NCBI GenBank assembly: GCA_016722635.1
Contig: JADKIX010000010.1
Span: forward strand, 248,001-312,000
DNA length: 64,000 bases
From: Rhodospirillaceae bacterium
Lineage (GTDB): Bacteria; Pseudomonadota; Alphaproteobacteria; JAEUKQ01
Direction of reading: 5' to 3'
Each line of letters begins with the position of its first letter. The stretch's first letter is position 1. This document shows positions 63,210-64,000 of the stretch, in pieces. A model generated the notes under the pieces. It made no database searches. It saw nothing but the letters and a program-made list of their open reading frames with translations, and was not told the DNA's origin. A program made the translations under genes and the position numbers.

Positions 63210-64000
63210 TTATTCTTCATGGGGTTGATTGCTAATCAGGGATAGAACGGCATTGGCCAGATAATGAACGGCTTGATCATTTGCCAAGGTTCGGGCACGT
63301 TCAGCCCTTGAAGATAATTCGTCCGGGTTTTCCATTAATTCTTGTAATTTTTTAGCCAGTGCTTCGGGGCTAGCTTTAATCATTGACTCTGTCATCATCC
63401 AACCTGCTTTATTATCCACGAGTATTTGAGCATTGGCTTCCTGGTGGTTATCTGCCGCCGATGGTAAAGGGATAAGGAGGGCAGGGCGGCCAACCAGACA
63501 CAATTCCGCAATGGTTGAGGCGCCTGCTCGGCTGATGAGTAATTGACATGTTGCCAACCGCGAAGGGACATCTTGGAAGAATTTTCCAAGATTTGCCTTG
63601 ATGCCAATGGTTTCATAGAAATTTTGGACATTTTCCAGGTCTTCGCTGCGGCATTGTTGAGTGATGATCAATGATTGCCGCAACCGCAAAGGTAAAAGGG
63701 CGATTGCCGGTGGAATAAAGCGCGAGAAACTTTGCGCCCCCTGGCTTCCTCCCAGGATGAGTAAATGAAAAGCTTGGGCTGGTTGCGGCTTGATATAGGG
63801 ATGACGGGCCGCCTGAATAATTTCGGTGCGGACAGGATTACCACTCACATGCATTTTGGACATGTAATCGGCAGGTAAATTAGTAATTTGAGGCAATCCT
63901 AAACAAATGATATTGGCACCGGCCAGCAAATGCCGGTTGGCTCGACCGAAGACAGCATTTTGTTCATGAAGGACGGTCGGGATTCCTAAACTTTGGGCAG
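63210..64000 (-). CDS. murG: MurG glycosyltransferase (N-terminus cut by window)
   Basis: Adds GlcNAc to lipid I to make lipid II at the inner face of the membrane. The frame is open to the window edge and reads AQSLGIPTVLHEQNAVFGRA, then GNPVR, ILGGSQGAQSFS, and SRAGASTIAELCLVGRPALL near the donor site. Roughly the first 100 residues lie outside. Twelve bases before murC. Confidence 0.94.
   Translation of the reverse strand, partial: AQSLGIPTVLHEQNAVFGRANRHLLAGANIICLGLPQITNLPADYMSKMHVSGNPVRTEIIQAARHPYIKPQPAQAFHLLILGGSQGAQSFSRFIPPAIALLPLRLRQSLIITQQCRSEDLENVQNFYETIGIKANLGKFFQDVPSRLATCQLLISRAGASTIAELCLVGRPALLIPLPSAADNHQEANAQILVDNKAGWMMTESMIKASPEALAKKLQELMENPDELSSRAERARTLANDQAVHYLANAVLSLISNQPHEE

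Overview
The window comes from a moderately AT-rich alphaproteobacterial chromosome. This rests on the order rpiB-glyA-nrdR-ribD-ribE-ribB-ribH-nusB-thiL, a CcrM-type GANTC methyltransferase, the uvrC-pgsA-moaD-moaE block, and a dcw cluster that ends in ftsQ-ftsA-ftsZ-bamD-recN-ligA. I cannot name the genus. Complete murein, riboflavin, folate-branch and molybdopterin genes argue against a strongly reduced obligate endosymbiont. No tRNA, rRNA, CRISPR or insertion sequence was seen.

Layout. Bases 1-1285 hold a branched-chain-amino-acid-type substrate-binding protein gene, preceded by the last codons of a near-identical paralogue. Bases 1493-8942 are a metabolic run (rpiB, glyA, nrdR, ribD, ribE, ribB, ribH, nusB, thiL) ending with thiamine-phosphate kinase. 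Bases 9161-27933 are the str, S10, spc and alpha ribosomal clusters in continuous order on the + strand, with a promoter and structured leader before rpsL, a second promoter at the adk/rpsM junction, and a strong terminator after rplQ. Bases 27956-29867 hold a glutathione transferase gene divergent from a MarR regulator gene, with two palindromic operators over the gst promoter, then a DUF3052-like gene.

Bases 30006-38002 are the accessory part. It holds three large secreted, beta-propeller-like proteins of no family I recognise, two small secreted cysteine-containing proteins, ccrM, and two XRE regulators. Bases 38059-44199 are a minus-strand block (moaE, moaD, pgsA, uvrC, folB, a FolM-like reductase, an M14-like deacylase). 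A cluster of four DnaA-box matches lies between uvrC and folB. Bases 44358-47531 encode a UvrD/PcrA helicase and PrmA. A DUF1127-like gene and an aminopeptidase P with an extra N-terminal region follow. Bases 50726-64000 are, read on the minus strand, murG (cut by the window), murC, murB, ddl, ftsQ, ftsA, ftsZ, bamD, recN, a small LigA-domain-Ia look-alike, and ligA.

Three essential genes (tuf, ligA, ftsA) carry single-base frameshifts, two of them in runs of five G/C. All three are restored by one base, which points to sequencing or assembly error more than to decay. The strongest biological leads are: the EF-Tu gene, whose codon use differs from its neighbours and whose product has an altered, longer switch I; a stand-alone LigA-Ia-like protein translationally coupled to ligA; the secreted propeller cluster; a homopolymer-rich 94-bp duplication between ribE and ribB that could act as a frame switch; proline in place of Lys88 in ribosomal protein S12; and the DnaA-box cluster.
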